64,000 nucleotides of DNA from Flavobacteriales bacterium (GTDB lineage Bacteria > Bacteroidota > Bacteroidia > Flavobacteriales > Flavobacteriaceae). The notes beneath the pieces were generated by a model that ran no database searches, was not told the origin of the DNA, and saw only the letters and a list, made by a program, of their open reading frames with translations. The stretch spans positions 27,000 through 90,999 of the forward strand of contig JALWTX010000003.1 in assembly GCA_026993355.1 (NCBI GenBank). The letters run 5' to 3'. Shown piece after piece: positions 11,775 to 22,096 of this stretch. The position numbers and the translations under genes are program-made. Position 1 is the stretch's first letter; each line of letters opens with the position of its first letter.

Positions 11775-11850
11775 CGTTTTTTATTTTGAAAAACAAAAAT
11801 ACAATAAAAACAAGGAAAATAAAAAGGCAAACAAATAACTTGGTACAAAA

Positions 11851-11883
11851 TTTGCATTTAGCCTTATAAATTTTGTATTTTTG
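11851..11883 (+). promoter_or_regulatory. Bacteroidota-type promoter for ssrA (TTTG-N21-TATTTTTG)
   Basis: TTTG at 11851-11854 and TATTTTTG at 11876-11883, about 12 nt upstream of tmRNA 5' end. Confidence 0.65.
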
Positions 11884-11895
11884 CACAACTTAATT

Positions 11896-12293
11896 GGGGT
11901 CGACTGGATTTGACAGCAAGATCCATTAACATGTAAGCATGCCGAGCGCTGATACATAGCTCGTTAATCTCATGTATCGCACACAATAAACGGCGAAAAT
12001 AACTTCGCTCTTGCTGCTTAATTCTGAATAATAGTAAGAATTAAGCCACGTTCCGGCAAGGCCGGAAGGCAAGAAGTCTCTCGAAAGCCCTGACTTACGG
12101 CGTTCGATCAAGAGGCTTCGTAAAAGTAAGTCTAGATAAGCACATGCTTCGGGTGCTTATCGAAATTTAAGAAGCTAAGCTTTGAGTGGCCTGTCTGTGG
12201 GCAGCTCAAAGTCGAAAACACAAACACAGACTAAGCATGTAGAAAGCATGGTAGTGGCTTGTGTGGACGAGGGTTCGATTCCCTCCGACTCCA
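11896..12293 (+). ncRNA. ssrA: transfer-messenger RNA
   Basis: 5' GGGGTCGACTGGATTTGACAG and 3' GGGTTCGATTCCCTCCGACTCCA form the tRNA-like domain (GGGGUCG/CGACUCC acceptor stem); internal tag frame GGCGAAAATAACTTCGCTCTTGCTGCTTAA = GENNFALAA* at 11992-12021; CCA not encoded. Confidence 0.97.
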
Positions 12294-12310
12294 CTTCAAT
12301 TTAAACCATC

Positions 12311-12340
12311 AAAAAAGCACTCGATTTTGAGTGCTTTTTT
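12311..12340. terminator. bidirectional intrinsic terminator after ssrA
   Basis: AAAAAAGCACTC gatttt GAGTGCTTTTTT. Confidence 0.88.
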
Positions 12341-12363
12341 GATATTTAAGTCATAATGGTCAT

Positions 12364-14274
12364 TTAACGTAAAGGAACATTTTCAATATCTTCAAATGTA
12401 TCCGGATTAATCACCTCCATATTAATATGTTGGCCGTTTACATGAAATAACATCAAGGCATGAAGGGTTGAAAATTTATTTACAAATTTTCGCCATGGCG
12501 TTTGCTCCAATGAGTAATAAGGTGCACCGGCACTACCATTGGTTATTTGCACAAAGGGTCTTTTAAATTTCAATTTATCACCTTTCCAATTTTCAGGATA
12601 AATAGGTGTATCGTTTGTTACGGTAATCCGGCTATAATTATGCTCATCGCCGCAAAGTAAGGCCACAAATTTTTGACTATGATTAACTAAGGCATCTAAA
12701 ATTTCATCACGTCGTTCAATGATACCCTTTTGCACCGGTTTTCCGGCAATATAAGGTCTGATTTTATTGTTACCACCATACCACATATCATCTTCCATAT
12801 GGCCTGCATTGGGGAAAGCCGGGGTATGAAATGTCACAAAAATGTGATCGATATCTTTATCTGCTTCATATTTAGCCAAAGTCTTCTCAAGCCAAGCTAA
12901 TTGATTATCCATAATATAGCTGTGTACATTGCCCGAAGTGGTTGGAATATCGGCTGTAGATGAAGCATACCAGTAGTTAGAGTTCATCACAATCATAGCA
13001 ACATTGCCGTAGGTATAATCGTAAACATTTTCTTTATAAGACGGAAAATCAGTTGTACGTCCCGATGGATCATATTGGTTACCATCTTCAGATTTTAAAT
13101 CGCTTACCGGTAAGGTAAAATTATCGGCAAAAGTTTTTTCGGCACTGTATTTTTCAAAAGGAAATTTATCGACAAAAATATGACCTAAAAAGAAAGAATG
13201 CCCTTTATAATCGGTTTTTTGAAAAATTCGTTCAATCGATTCATGATTTCCCATGGCTACATAAACCGGTCGATAATGCCAATAATTTTCTGCGACATGT
13301 TTCCAGTTGAGCAATTGTAAATTTTGTTTGTCATTACTGGCATTATAGCCGGTCATCAAATCGCCGGTAAATTGAAAAAAAGCTGCCTTTCTGTAAGCGG
13401 CATATTGCATCATTTTTTTTAGCACATAAGCATTGACTCCGAATAAATCGCGTTCGCCACCACCGGCACCGGCACGGCTATCTGAAGCATAGGCAAAAGT
13501 AAAGGCGCCGCGGCAACCTTTTTTTGGTGCTGTAGTAAATTCGTAGGTATCACTGTCATCTTCATAATTTACTGTATATTGATAGGTTGTTTGCGGTTTT
13601 AAACCAACTACACTAATCGCATGATTTTTGGTCGGAACGGCATCGGAAAAGACTTGGTCACCAATATGAATTTGTGCCAAAACAACTTTATTGGTTTTAA
13701 AGGAAATAACGGCACCACTGTCTGAAAGTTGGTTAATATATGGTCCTTCAATCAAATAGGTCGCTTCTTCAAATACGCCGTCTTTATTACGTTTAACAGC
13801 AATATGACCATCATAAATAATTTGACCTTTTTCATTGATTAAACGGTAACCTAAGCGGACTTTTCCGGTTTTTTCCCAATTGATAAAATCATATTTTCCA
13901 CTTAATCGAGAAATAGGAATGGTCACTTTACCATGGTCCACTTTGGCCGGTTTTTTAAAGAACACCGGTAAGGGGTATTTGATATGATTAGTATTTATTA
14001 ATCCGTAATTAACAATCCCATTAATTTTTGGATCCTTAAAATCGATTATAATAGCATTTTTGGTGCCTGTTATTTTAGCGTCAACTATTTTGGAGTAGGT
14101 ATAAAGAGGTTGCGGTCTGACTTCCGAGTAAAATTTATCGCCTTTTTGAACGCCCAATATACCTTTTTTATATTTGATATTGGAATATGATTTTGGAATT
14201 TTAATTTTTTGCGCTTGTGCAACCAAACTTATGCTAAAAAATAGCAGGGATAGAAATATATGTTTTGTTTTCAT
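12364..14274 (-). CDS. secreted purple-acid-phosphatase-like metallophosphoesterase
   Basis: 636 aa; signal peptide ...SLVAQA; FAYASDSRAG, FQFTGDLMTG, MGNHES, FVTFHTPAFP, LLCGDEHNYSR. Confidence 0.88.
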   Translation of the reverse strand: MKTKHIFLSLLFFSISLVAQAQKIKIPKSYSNIKYKKGILGVQKGDKFYSEVRPQPLYTYSKIVDAKITGTKNAIIIDFKDPKINGIVNYGLINTNHIKYPLPVFFKKPAKVDHGKVTIPISRLSGKYDFINWEKTGKVRLGYRLINEKGQIIYDGHIAVKRNKDGVFEEATYLIEGPYINQLSDSGAVISFKTNKVVLAQIHIGDQVFSDAVPTKNHAISVVGLKPQTTYQYTVNYEDDSDTYEFTTAPKKGCRGAFTFAYASDSRAGAGGGERDLFGVNAYVLKKMMQYAAYRKAAFFQFTGDLMTGYNASNDKQNLQLLNWKHVAENYWHYRPVYVAMGNHESIERIFQKTDYKGHSFFLGHIFVDKFPFEKYSAEKTFADNFTLPVSDLKSEDGNQYDPSGRTTDFPSYKENVYDYTYGNVAMIVMNSNYWYASSTADIPTTSGNVHSYIMDNQLAWLEKTLAKYEADKDIDHIFVTFHTPAFPNAGHMEDDMWYGGNNKIRPYIAGKPVQKGIIERRDEILDALVNHSQKFVALLCGDEHNYSRITVTNDTPIYPENWKGDKLKFKRPFVQITNGSAGAPYYSLEQTPWRKFVNKFSTLHALMLFHVNGQHINMEVINPDTFEDIENVPLR

Positions 14275-14372
14275 TTAAATAGATTTTAATTTAGAACAAA
14301 AATAAATCAAATTTTATTTCTCCAATTAAAAAATATGCATTAATTTCGTTTAATAATTCAAAATCGAACGAT

Positions 14373-14576
14373 ATGACTGCTTATATATTGCCGTTGGGCG
14401 TGGTTGGGCCACAACAAATGATTTTAGTGGTAATAATAATCTTATTATTATTTGGTGGTAAAAAAATCCCTGAACTAATGAGTGGGCTTGGTAAAGGCAT
14501 TAAAGAATTTAAAAAAGCAACCTCGGAAGACGAACCGGAAACAAAAAAAACAATTGATAAAAAAGAGGAAAATTAA
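14373..14576 (+). CDS. tatA: Sec-independent translocase TatA/E
   Basis: 67 aa; [25 protein letters not shown]. Confidence 0.93.
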   Translation: MTAYILPLGVVGPQQMILVVIIILLLFGGKKIPELMSGLGKGIKEFKKATSEDEPETKKTIDKKEEN

Positions 14577-14590
14577 TTTTCCTCTTTTTT
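14559..14590 (+). terminator. terminator overlapping the tatA 3' end
   Basis: Perfect 32-nt palindrome AAAAAAGAGGAAAATT/AATTTTCCTCTTTTTT spanning the TAA stop. Confidence 0.75.
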
Positions 14591-14645
14591 ATGTCATTCG
14601 AATCAATACAATCAAAATACCTATTTCTTAGCCTGATGATTTAAA

Positions 14646-15923
14646 ATGTGGGATAGCTTTATTTTACACACATCGCCTGATTTAATCAATTTGTTACTAG
14701 TCGTTGCCTTTTCACTGGTAATTGGCTTGGAATTGCGGCAAAACAACCTCAACAAAAAATCGGGGACTTTATTTGGCACTGACCGCACCCATGTTTTCAT
14801 CGGCTTATTAGGCTACATTCTTTACATTATTCCTGATAAGTACCACATTCTCTATTTAAGCGGTGGCATTGCCATAATCATATTGCTTTCTATTTATTAT
14901 AAATATAAAATAATTGAACAAAAACAGTTTGGTATCACCACTATTTTAGTAGCCTTAATTACCTATACTCTAGCACCGCTTATCTATACACAAGCATTAT
15001 GGTTGAGTATTGCCATTGTTACCATTGTGTTAGTTGTTGTTGAACTCAAAGGCTTTTTCTGGCAATTATCAAGCAAATTTAATGAAGATGAATTTATTAC
15101 TTTAGCCAAATTTTTGCTCATATCCGGCGTTATTTTACCCTTATTATCCAGCCAACCAATTAGCAAGCAACTACCTGTTTCGCCATTTAAAATTTGGGCA
15201 TCGGTTGTTGTAATTTCCGGCATTTCTTACATAAGTTATTTGATTAAAAAATTTATTTACCCGGCAAAAGGAGCATTTATTACCGGCATTTTAGGTGGAT
15301 TATATAGCAGTACGGCAACAACAATTGTTTTATCCAAAAAAAGCAAGTATGCCAAAGGAGATTTATATGAAATAGCGGCTGCCATTATATTAGCTACCGG
15401 CATGATGTTTTTCCGGATTTTGTTTTTGGCTTACATTTTTAATCCGAATGCCGGACAAGCCTTAAGCATCCCCTTATTATCCCTTGGTTTTTTATCGGCT
15501 ATTGTTGCATGGCTTATTGATAAAAGATCACCAAAAACAAATGGAAATCTGGGAGATTTTGAAGAAACAGAAGTCAAAAATCCACTGGAATTTAAAACAG
15601 CCTTACTTTTTGCTTTCTTATTCTTATTGTTTAGCTTACTTACTGAATATGTCCTAAAATGGTATGGGCACAAAGGCTTACATGTATTATCTTTTATTGT
15701 TGGTATTACCGACATTGATCCCTTTTTATTAAGTTTATTTTCAGGTAAATATGCTATTGACACCTCCATTTTGGTCAAATCGACCCTTATAGCCATAACC
15801 AGCAATAATCTAATTAAATTAATTTATGCTCATATATTGGGATCTCCGAAAATTAGACGTATATTATGGCTTGGTTTTGGCGCCATTATTGTGGCCGGTA
15901 TTTTTTGGATCATCATTATTTAG
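14646..15923 (+). CDS. MgtC/SapB-DUF4010 family membrane protein
   Basis: 425 aa; GLELRQN..GTDRTHVFIGLLGY; polytopic C-terminal half. Confidence 0.82.
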   Translation: MWDSFILHTSPDLINLLLVVAFSLVIGLELRQNNLNKKSGTLFGTDRTHVFIGLLGYILYIIPDKYHILYLSGGIAIIILLSIYYKYKIIEQKQFGITTILVALITYTLAPLIYTQALWLSIAIVTIVLVVVELKGFFWQLSSKFNEDEFITLAKFLLISGVILPLLSSQPISKQLPVSPFKIWASVVVISGISYISYLIKKFIYPAKGAFITGILGGLYSSTATTIVLSKKSKYAKGDLYEIAAAIILATGMMFFRILFLAYIFNPNAGQALSIPLLSLGFLSAIVAWLIDKRSPKTNGNLGDFEETEVKNPLEFKTALLFAFLFLLFSLLTEYVLKWYGHKGLHVLSFIVGITDIDPFLLSLFSGKYAIDTSILVKSTLIAITSNNLIKLIYAHILGSPKIRRILWLGFGAIIVAGIFWIIII

Positions 15924-16635
15924 ACGTTTTAGACGCCATATTTTTGAGTTGAACTGATGTAACAGACAATAAGCCGGCTGTTTCAGTTCTAAGCCTATTG
16001 GGAGACAAGCTTACCGGAATAACTCCTGCTGACCGTGCTTGTTCGATTTCGTCAATAGAAAAACCACCTTCCGGACCAATTAAAATCAACACATCTTTTC
16101 CCGGCTTTATTTGGGATATCAAGGGCCTTTCGGCCTGGCAATAGGCTATAAATTTGTCAGTTGCTTCAGACACACCTCTTATAAAATCAGCAAACGATGT
16201 CAATGCATTTAATTTAGGTTTATAAGCTTGTAAAGATTGTTTCATGGCCGACACCAAAATGCGCTCATAACGATCCTTATTTATTTTTTTCCGTTCGGAA
16301 TAGCGGCAAAGTAAAGGGGTAATTTCATCAATACCGATTTCAGTAGCTTTTTCTAAAAACCATTCAAAGCGATCGTTACTTTTTGTGGGTGCTATAGCCA
16401 CATGCAGACGAAAATTACGTGGTGGTATGGGCGTATGTTTTATAATTTTAACCTCTGTTTTTTTGGGATCGACCTTGGTTATTTCTGCATCAAACCAATC
16501 GCCCTTACCATTTGCAATATGTAAAATGTCCCCTTTCTTTTTGCGTAAAGATTTTATAATGTGACGACTTTCTTCCTTATCAAAATCATACGTCGTTATC
16601 TTATTTGTCAAGTCAGGCGCATAAAATAAATTCAT
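15916..16635 (-). CDS. rsmE: 16S rRNA m3U1498 methyltransferase
   Basis: 239 aa; ESRHIIKSLRKKKGD, LLCRYSERKKINKDR, LIGPEGGFSIDEIE, LSPNRLRTETAGL. Confidence 0.95.
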   Translation of the reverse strand: MNLFYAPDLTNKITTYDFDKEESRHIIKSLRKKKGDILHIANGKGDWFDAEITKVDPKKTEVKIIKHTPIPPRNFRLHVAIAPTKSNDRFEWFLEKATEIGIDEITPLLCRYSERKKINKDRYERILVSAMKQSLQAYKPKLNALTSFADFIRGVSEATDKFIAYCQAERPLISQIKPGKDVLILIGPEGGFSIDEIEQARSAGVIPVSLSPNRLRTETAGLLSVTSVQLKNMASKTSK

Positions 16636-16686
16636 AAAATAATTATTTTCTTTTTACAAAGATACGTTTAAATTATGTATTAAAAA

Positions 16687-17373
16687 TTAAGCATGGGAAG
16701 TCATCAGCCAATTATTAAAGGATTCCATAGCCTTATAATGCGACACAATAAATTCTGCTAAATTGGCTGTTTGTAGTATTTTTTTTCTCGAATAAAAATT
16801 TACGGCATAAAATTGTTTGTTCAAAATAAAAGGATATTTTTGAGCCGTTTGCTGCCAAGTTTTAACTGGCAGTCTTTTGTTGCGTTCACCTTGTATACCA
16901 TCCGGGAAAAAATTTATTAAGCTTTCGGCATTTGTTATCTGTTCAAACAAAACCGGATTTTCAGCAATTTTTTGTCTGATCCGGTATAAAGCATTTTTAT
17001 CCGGTTTGTACAAACCTGCAGCTATAAAATTTTCTCCCGGCCCAAATTGAAAATACACTTCGGGCATAGTTGTATTTTTACGCCCATTTCTACTTACAAC
17101 TGCACCCATCCAAAGTTTATAAGGTGTTTTATCAGGTGAAAAACGTATATCCCTATAAATACGAAAAGCAGCCTGATTAAAAGCAATATTTATTTCAGGA
17201 TCTATTTTTTGCATAAGAAAAATAACGGTTTCCGTTAAAGCTTTAAAAGGTAAAAAAACTTGTGTTTCAAAGTCATTTTTATGAGACTTGAACCAATTTC
17301 TTGTATTATTTGCCGCCAATTCTTCCAAAAAAGAATAGAAATTAGGTTGAATATACAGCTTGTTATTTCTCAT
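16687..17373 (-). CDS. DUF2461 family protein
   Basis: 228 aa; NFYSFLEELAANNTRNWFKSHKNDFE, RIYRDIRFSPDKTPYKLWMGA. Confidence 0.9.
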   Translation of the reverse strand: MRNNKLYIQPNFYSFLEELAANNTRNWFKSHKNDFETQVFLPFKALTETVIFLMQKIDPEINIAFNQAAFRIYRDIRFSPDKTPYKLWMGAVVSRNGRKNTTMPEVYFQFGPGENFIAAGLYKPDKNALYRIRQKIAENPVLFEQITNAESLINFFPDGIQGERNKRLPVKTWQQTAQKYPFILNKQFYAVNFYSRKKILQTANLAEFIVSHYKAMESFNNWLMTSHA

Positions 17374-17525
17374 ATTAATAAATTATAAGACAATTTAGTG
17401 TTTTTTTTTCTTAAAAAAGAACAGATTATTGTAAAAAGTAGAAAATAAAAAAAATCAACTTAAAAAAACCTAAAGATTTATGTAATTAATGTAATTTTAT
17501 AAGCTCAACTCACAAAAACTTAACT

Positions 17526-20500
17526 ATGATGAAAAATATCAAGTATTTTAAATCGCTGTTGCTGCTACTGTTGTTATTTGGTAGTATGAGCAGTTTTGCA
17601 CAAATTGCTGTCAGTGGTACAGTAAAAGATACCAAGGGAGAAGCCTTGCCCGGGGTAGAAATTATTATTGTTGGCACACAAAATGGGACCGTCACCGATT
17701 TTGATGGTAAATATACCCTTAAAGCCAACAAAGGAGACAAAATCAGAGCCAGTTACATTGGTATGTCACCGCAAACCAAAACAGTCAATGGACCAAAATT
17801 AGATTTTACTTTAAAGGATGATGCTTTAGGCTTGGATCAGGTTGTTGTAACGGCACAAAGTGGCACTGTGACTAAAAAACAATTAGGAAGTGTTATTCAT
17901 ACCGTTAAAATGGAAAAACTCGGAACCCGGACTGTGGCCAATGCCGCCGAAGCATTACAAGGTGCTCTACCGGGAGCCCGTATTATGCGTAACTCAGGTT
18001 CTGTAGCGCCAAGTATTTCTATTCGACTTCGTGGCCCATCTACTGTTTTGGGTAGTTCGGACCCATTAATTATGGTCGATGGGATGATTATTAACAATGA
18101 TACCCGTAGCGCCATAGGATCGGGCGGCAGTTCTGATCCATTGTCCGATATCGATTTAAATGACATTGAAAAAGTAGAGGTACTAAAAGGTCCCGCTGCT
18201 TCAGCCATGTATGGCTCAATGGCCAGCAATGGGATTATCCAAATCTTTACAAAACGGGGCAGAATCGGACAACCATCTGTTACCGTCACCTCCAGTACTA
18301 ATATTAATCAAATCCGGAAATATAAACCTTATAATAAGACCTTATTAAAATGGTCTGTCGACCAAAATACAGGTGATTTAATCACCACTCCTATTCCCAA
18401 ACGTTACGACTATCAAAGTTATGTTTTCCATAAAGCTTATGGCACTTATAACAGTGTAAAAATAACAGGTGGAAGCAAATGGACGCAATATAGTTTAAGC
18501 GGTTCGGTATTGAATAATGAAGGAATTATTAGAAATTCTGAATACAACCGAAAAAATGTCGATTTAAAAGTCAATCAAAAGATTGCCGATTGGATCAAAG
18601 TTAATTTGGGGGTTATTTATTCAAATAACAAAACAAAAGAAATCCCTTATGCCTATGCTTCCAGCTATAAATATGCACCGCTACAATCCTTATTATTTGC
18701 TGACAACAGTATTAACCCGGTCAATCCTGATGGCACTTATAATAGTTTAGGTTGGATGGGTAATCCATATGAAAGCATTGACAAGATAGATGCAACCCTT
18801 AAAATAGACCGCATTATCAATAATGTAACGGTTAATATGACCCCTATTCATAATTTACATGTAGATTATATTTTTGGATATGACCATACCGGTGCCAACA
18901 GCAAATTTAAAGTACCTTATGGTTTTGGTGCCGATGCTGACGGCGATTTGCGTTTTGCACAAAATAAATATGATATATTAAGCTCGCACATCAAAGCTAA
19001 TTATCATTATAATATTACAGATAATATCAATGCTTCTACCGGTGCAGGTTATCAATATTTATATAACAAAAAGCATTTCAACAATCAACACAATCCAACT
19101 TTATCTATTTTTGACAATTTAGATGTCATGAATGGCTCAAATACCATTGTAGCCTCCAGTGCCATTTATGAATATGCTATTTGGGGAACTTGGGTACAAC
19201 AACATTTCAATTTTTATGACAAATTCCATTTGACCTTAGGCGGTCGCTGGGACAAAGCCTCTACATTTGGTGACAATGTACAAACATTCTATCCTAAAGT
19301 AAGTGGTTCTTTGGTATTATCGGACTTTGACTTTTGGAAAAATAGCGTCGGAAAATATATTAATTCATTTAAATTAAGAGGCGCTTGGGGTGAAGCCGGC
19401 AATATGACTGCACTGACAAGCCCTTCTAATATTAATGTAAAATATGGTTCATTGTATGGTTCAGATTCTTATTTAGGAGAAACCATTTACTTACCAAATA
19501 CCAAAGATGGCAATGAACATATTAAACCGGAGGTAACACGTGAACAAGAATTTGGTTTTGATGCCTCATTTTTAGACGGAAAAGTCGGGATGGAATTCAC
19601 CATTTACCATCAAGATGTTAAAGACTTATTACTTAATACTGTAATGGCCCCGTCATCCGGTTTCTCTTCTCGTGTAGACAATGTCGGAAGTTTAACCAAT
19701 GATGGTTTAGAATTGAGCCTAAAAGCTTTATTACTGAAAAACAAAAATTTCAGATGGGATGCCGATGTTAATTATTCTACCAACAAAAACAAAGTTTCCA
19801 ATATTACCGGTGGCTACAAAACCTTAGGCGGTTATGGCACTTCCATTGCAGCAAACGGCTATCCTTTAGGTGTTTTTTATGGTTATTTTTATGCCACAGA
19901 TGCCAATGGCAATTGGGTGTTAGATGCCAATGGTAACCCGCAAAGAGCACGGGGAATTCAAATAGATAAAGACGGCGACGGCTTTCCCGAAAGCTACCAA
20001 CAACAATTTGACAGTAATGGACAACCCACCGGCACCAAATTGAAAAAAGTGATAGGCGATCCCAATCCTGATTACATATTGTCTTTTAACAATACTTTTA
20101 AATATAAAAATTTCGGTTTATATGTCTCAGTAGAAGCCATTCAAGGTTTTGACATCTTCAGTTGGGACAAACGAATGGGACAATCTAAGTCCACTTCTAC
20201 CGGCGCTATATTTACCGGTTGGGATTTTGCCGGACAAGAACTTGCCACCGGAAAACATGGCTGGTACGGAAGCCGGTTTTATATTTATGAATCACATATT
20301 GAAGACGGCTCATTTGTAAAATTAAGAAATGTATCCTTAAGCTACGACTGGAAAGCTCCGCTAAAAGGCATAAAATCTATTCAATTTAATCTTAGTGGTT
20401 CTAATCTAATATCGTGGGATCATTATTGGGGATATGATCCTGAAGTTAACTCGTGGGGAAAATCAAACGGGGCACGTTCACAAGATTATGCCAATATTCC

Positions 20501-20543
20501 TATCCCGAAAGTCTATACATTTGGCGTCAAATTAAAATTTTAA
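17526..20543 (+). CDS. SusC/RagA-like TonB-dependent outer membrane transporter
   Basis: 1005 aa; carboxypeptidase-like plug leader VSGTVKDTKGEALPGVEIIIVGTQNGTVTDFDGKY, VEVLKGPAASAMYGSMASNGIIQIFTKRG. Confidence 0.95.
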   Translation: MMKNIKYFKSLLLLLLLFGSMSSFAQIAVSGTVKDTKGEALPGVEIIIVGTQNGTVTDFDGKYTLKANKGDKIRASYIGMSPQTKTVNGPKLDFTLKDDALGLDQVVVTAQSGTVTKKQLGSVIHTVKMEKLGTRTVANAAEALQGALPGARIMRNSGSVAPSISIRLRGPSTVLGSSDPLIMVDGMIINNDTRSAIGSGGSSDPLSDIDLNDIEKVEVLKGPAASAMYGSMASNGIIQIFTKRGRIGQPSVTVTSSTNINQIRKYKPYNKTLLKWSVDQNTGDLITTPIPKRYDYQSYVFHKAYGTYNSVKITGGSKWTQYSLSGSVLNNEGIIRNSEYNRKNVDLKVNQKIADWIKVNLGVIYSNNKTKEIPYAYASSYKYAPLQSLLFADNSINPVNPDGTYNSLGWMGNPYESIDKIDATLKIDRIINNVTVNMTPIHNLHVDYIFGYDHTGANSKFKVPYGFGADADGDLRFAQNKYDILSSHIKANYHYNITDNINASTGAGYQYLYNKKHFNNQHNPTLSIFDNLDVMNGSNTIVASSAIYEYAIWGTWVQQHFNFYDKFHLTLGGRWDKASTFGDNVQTFYPKVSGSLVLSDFDFWKNSVGKYINSFKLRGAWGEAGNMTALTSPSNINVKYGSLYGSDSYLGETIYLPNTKDGNEHIKPEVTREQEFGFDASFLDGKVGMEFTIYHQDVKDLLLNTVMAPSSGFSSRVDNVGSLTNDGLELSLKALLLKNKNFRWDADVNYSTNKNKVSNITGGYKTLGGYGTSIAANGYPLGVFYGYFYATDANGNWVLDANGNPQRARGIQIDKDGDGFPESYQQQFDSNGQPTGTKLKKVIGDPNPDYILSFNNTFKYKNFGLYVSVEAIQGFDIFSWDKRMGQSKSTSTGAIFTGWDFAGQELATGKHGWYGSRFYIYESHIEDGSFVKLRNVSLSYDWKAPLKGIKSIQFNLSGSNLISWDHYWGYDPEVNSWGKSNGARSQDYANIPIPKVYTFGVKLKF

Positions 20544-20546
20544 AAC

Positions 20547-21914
20547 ATGAAGAAAATGAAAAAAATAAGTATTCTACTCCTTTTAATTCTTTCACTTAGC
20601 GCTTGCCAGAAAGAATTTATAGATAAAAATGAAGTTATTGAAGATGCTGTTTACCATACACCCGAAGCTTATCCGGGTATTGTATTGGGTATGACCAAAA
20701 TTTTTACCACCAAAGCCTTAAAAGATATCGTCAAAGGTCCCGGCCTAACAGCCAAAGAATTTGGTAGAGCTAACACCTATGTCACTACTATTCAATTAGC
20801 CAATGGTGGAAAAGATATTACCGATGATAATTCAGCCGTAAAAGGTATTTGGACAGAATTGCATCGTAGCCGCGGAATAGCCGAAAAAATAATTGCCAAT
20901 ATTGATCAAGTTAATTTTGTCAATCCAGATGAAGCAGTGGCTTACAAAGCTTATGCACAATTTTTTAAAGCAATGACCATTGGTTATTTGGCCAATTATT
21001 GGCAAGAAGTTACCATTAACAATGACCCGGACAATAAAGCACAATTTGTAGATAGATTAGATGGCTACCAAACTGCGATTAATTATTTAAATAATGCACA
21101 ACAAGCTTTTGACAATAATGCCAATGCTGCTAATATTATAAACAATTTAGTTTCTTTTAATTTTTCAATTGTCAATGTTATTCATGCTTTCAAAGCACGA
21201 TATTATATAGAATTAGGTGATTATCAAAATGCTTATGACGAAGCAAATGCTATTGATTTGACAGCCAAATCTGTATGGTCATATGACGGTGGTGCTATAA
21301 AAAACCCTGTATATGCCCAATTATTAGATCCTGGCGCTTCGCTTAATTATAAACCATTGGACAAACTGGGCTTAATCACCGCGCATACACCGGATGCCGG
21401 TGATGGACGTATCAGTTTTTATTTAGATAACACTGTCCTTATGCAAGATTTGGATTGTGGATTTGATTTATACGACCCCAAAGGATTTTGGCACAGTGCC
21501 AATGCCGACATTCCTGTCTATCTGCCCGGAGAAATGCTCTTGATAAAAGCAGAAGCTAAAGCCCGGATGGGTGGGGCTGCTAATTTAACAGAAGCCGTCA
21601 ATCTCATTGACCAAGTCCGTACCAAAACGCCTGCCAATGATATTTTTGGTGTGGGCGCCTCTTTAGGTCCATGGAGTGGCAATGCCAACGATGCAAGTGC
21701 TGTTTTAGATGAAGTATATCGCAATTATGCTGCAGAACTATATTTAGAGGGGCTTCGTTTTCCCATTCATAGACGATTTTTCCCTGACTATTTAAATGGG
21801 ATAGACTGGAATAATGTAAACCGTTGTCAGTTAGAACGCGTCAATAACTTTTATCCTTATCCGGATAGTGAAAGAGCCAACAATCCGAATTGCCCACCAA
21901 ATCCGGCATACTAA
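20547..21914 (+). CDS. SusD/RagB-like outer membrane lipoprotein
   Basis: 455 aa; lipobox LSLSAC; immediately downstream of SusC; LPGEMLLIKAEAKAR...EAVNLIDQVRTK; ELYLEGLRF. Confidence 0.92.
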   Translation: MKKMKKISILLLLILSLSACQKEFIDKNEVIEDAVYHTPEAYPGIVLGMTKIFTTKALKDIVKGPGLTAKEFGRANTYVTTIQLANGGKDITDDNSAVKGIWTELHRSRGIAEKIIANIDQVNFVNPDEAVAYKAYAQFFKAMTIGYLANYWQEVTINNDPDNKAQFVDRLDGYQTAINYLNNAQQAFDNNANAANIINNLVSFNFSIVNVIHAFKARYYIELGDYQNAYDEANAIDLTAKSVWSYDGGAIKNPVYAQLLDPGASLNYKPLDKLGLITAHTPDAGDGRISFYLDNTVLMQDLDCGFDLYDPKGFWHSANADIPVYLPGEMLLIKAEAKARMGGAANLTEAVNLIDQVRTKTPANDIFGVGASLGPWSGNANDASAVLDEVYRNYAAELYLEGLRFPIHRRFFPDYLNGIDWNNVNRCQLERVNNFYPYPDSERANNPNCPPNPAY

Positions 21915-21932
21915 ACAATTATAAAACAAACA

Positions 21933-21959
21933 ATTAGGGCTTCATTAAGGAGCCCTAAT
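21933..21959 (+). terminator. hairpin after susD-like gene
   Basis: ATTAGGGCT tcattaagg AGCCCTAAT. Confidence 0.6.
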
Positions 21960-21991
21960 TTATATCTTAACTAAATTTTTACATGATAAAA

Positions 21992-22022
21992 TTGTGACAT
22001 ATAACAAAGATGGTTACATTTG
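21992..22022 (+). promoter_or_regulatory. Bacteroidota-type promoter upstream of pfkA (TTG-N20-TACATTTG)
   Basis: TTG at 21992-21994 and TACATTTG at 22015-22022. Confidence 0.6.
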
Positions 22023-22096
22023 CAAGCAATTATTGCATTCTACTTGTATAAGCATTAATTATAATTATAGCCGGTTTTAATCAAAACTTACAAAAA

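Noticed and set aside
11926-12111. 61-aa minus-strand ORF
   Set aside because: Lies antisense within the tmRNA gene; no protein-like features.
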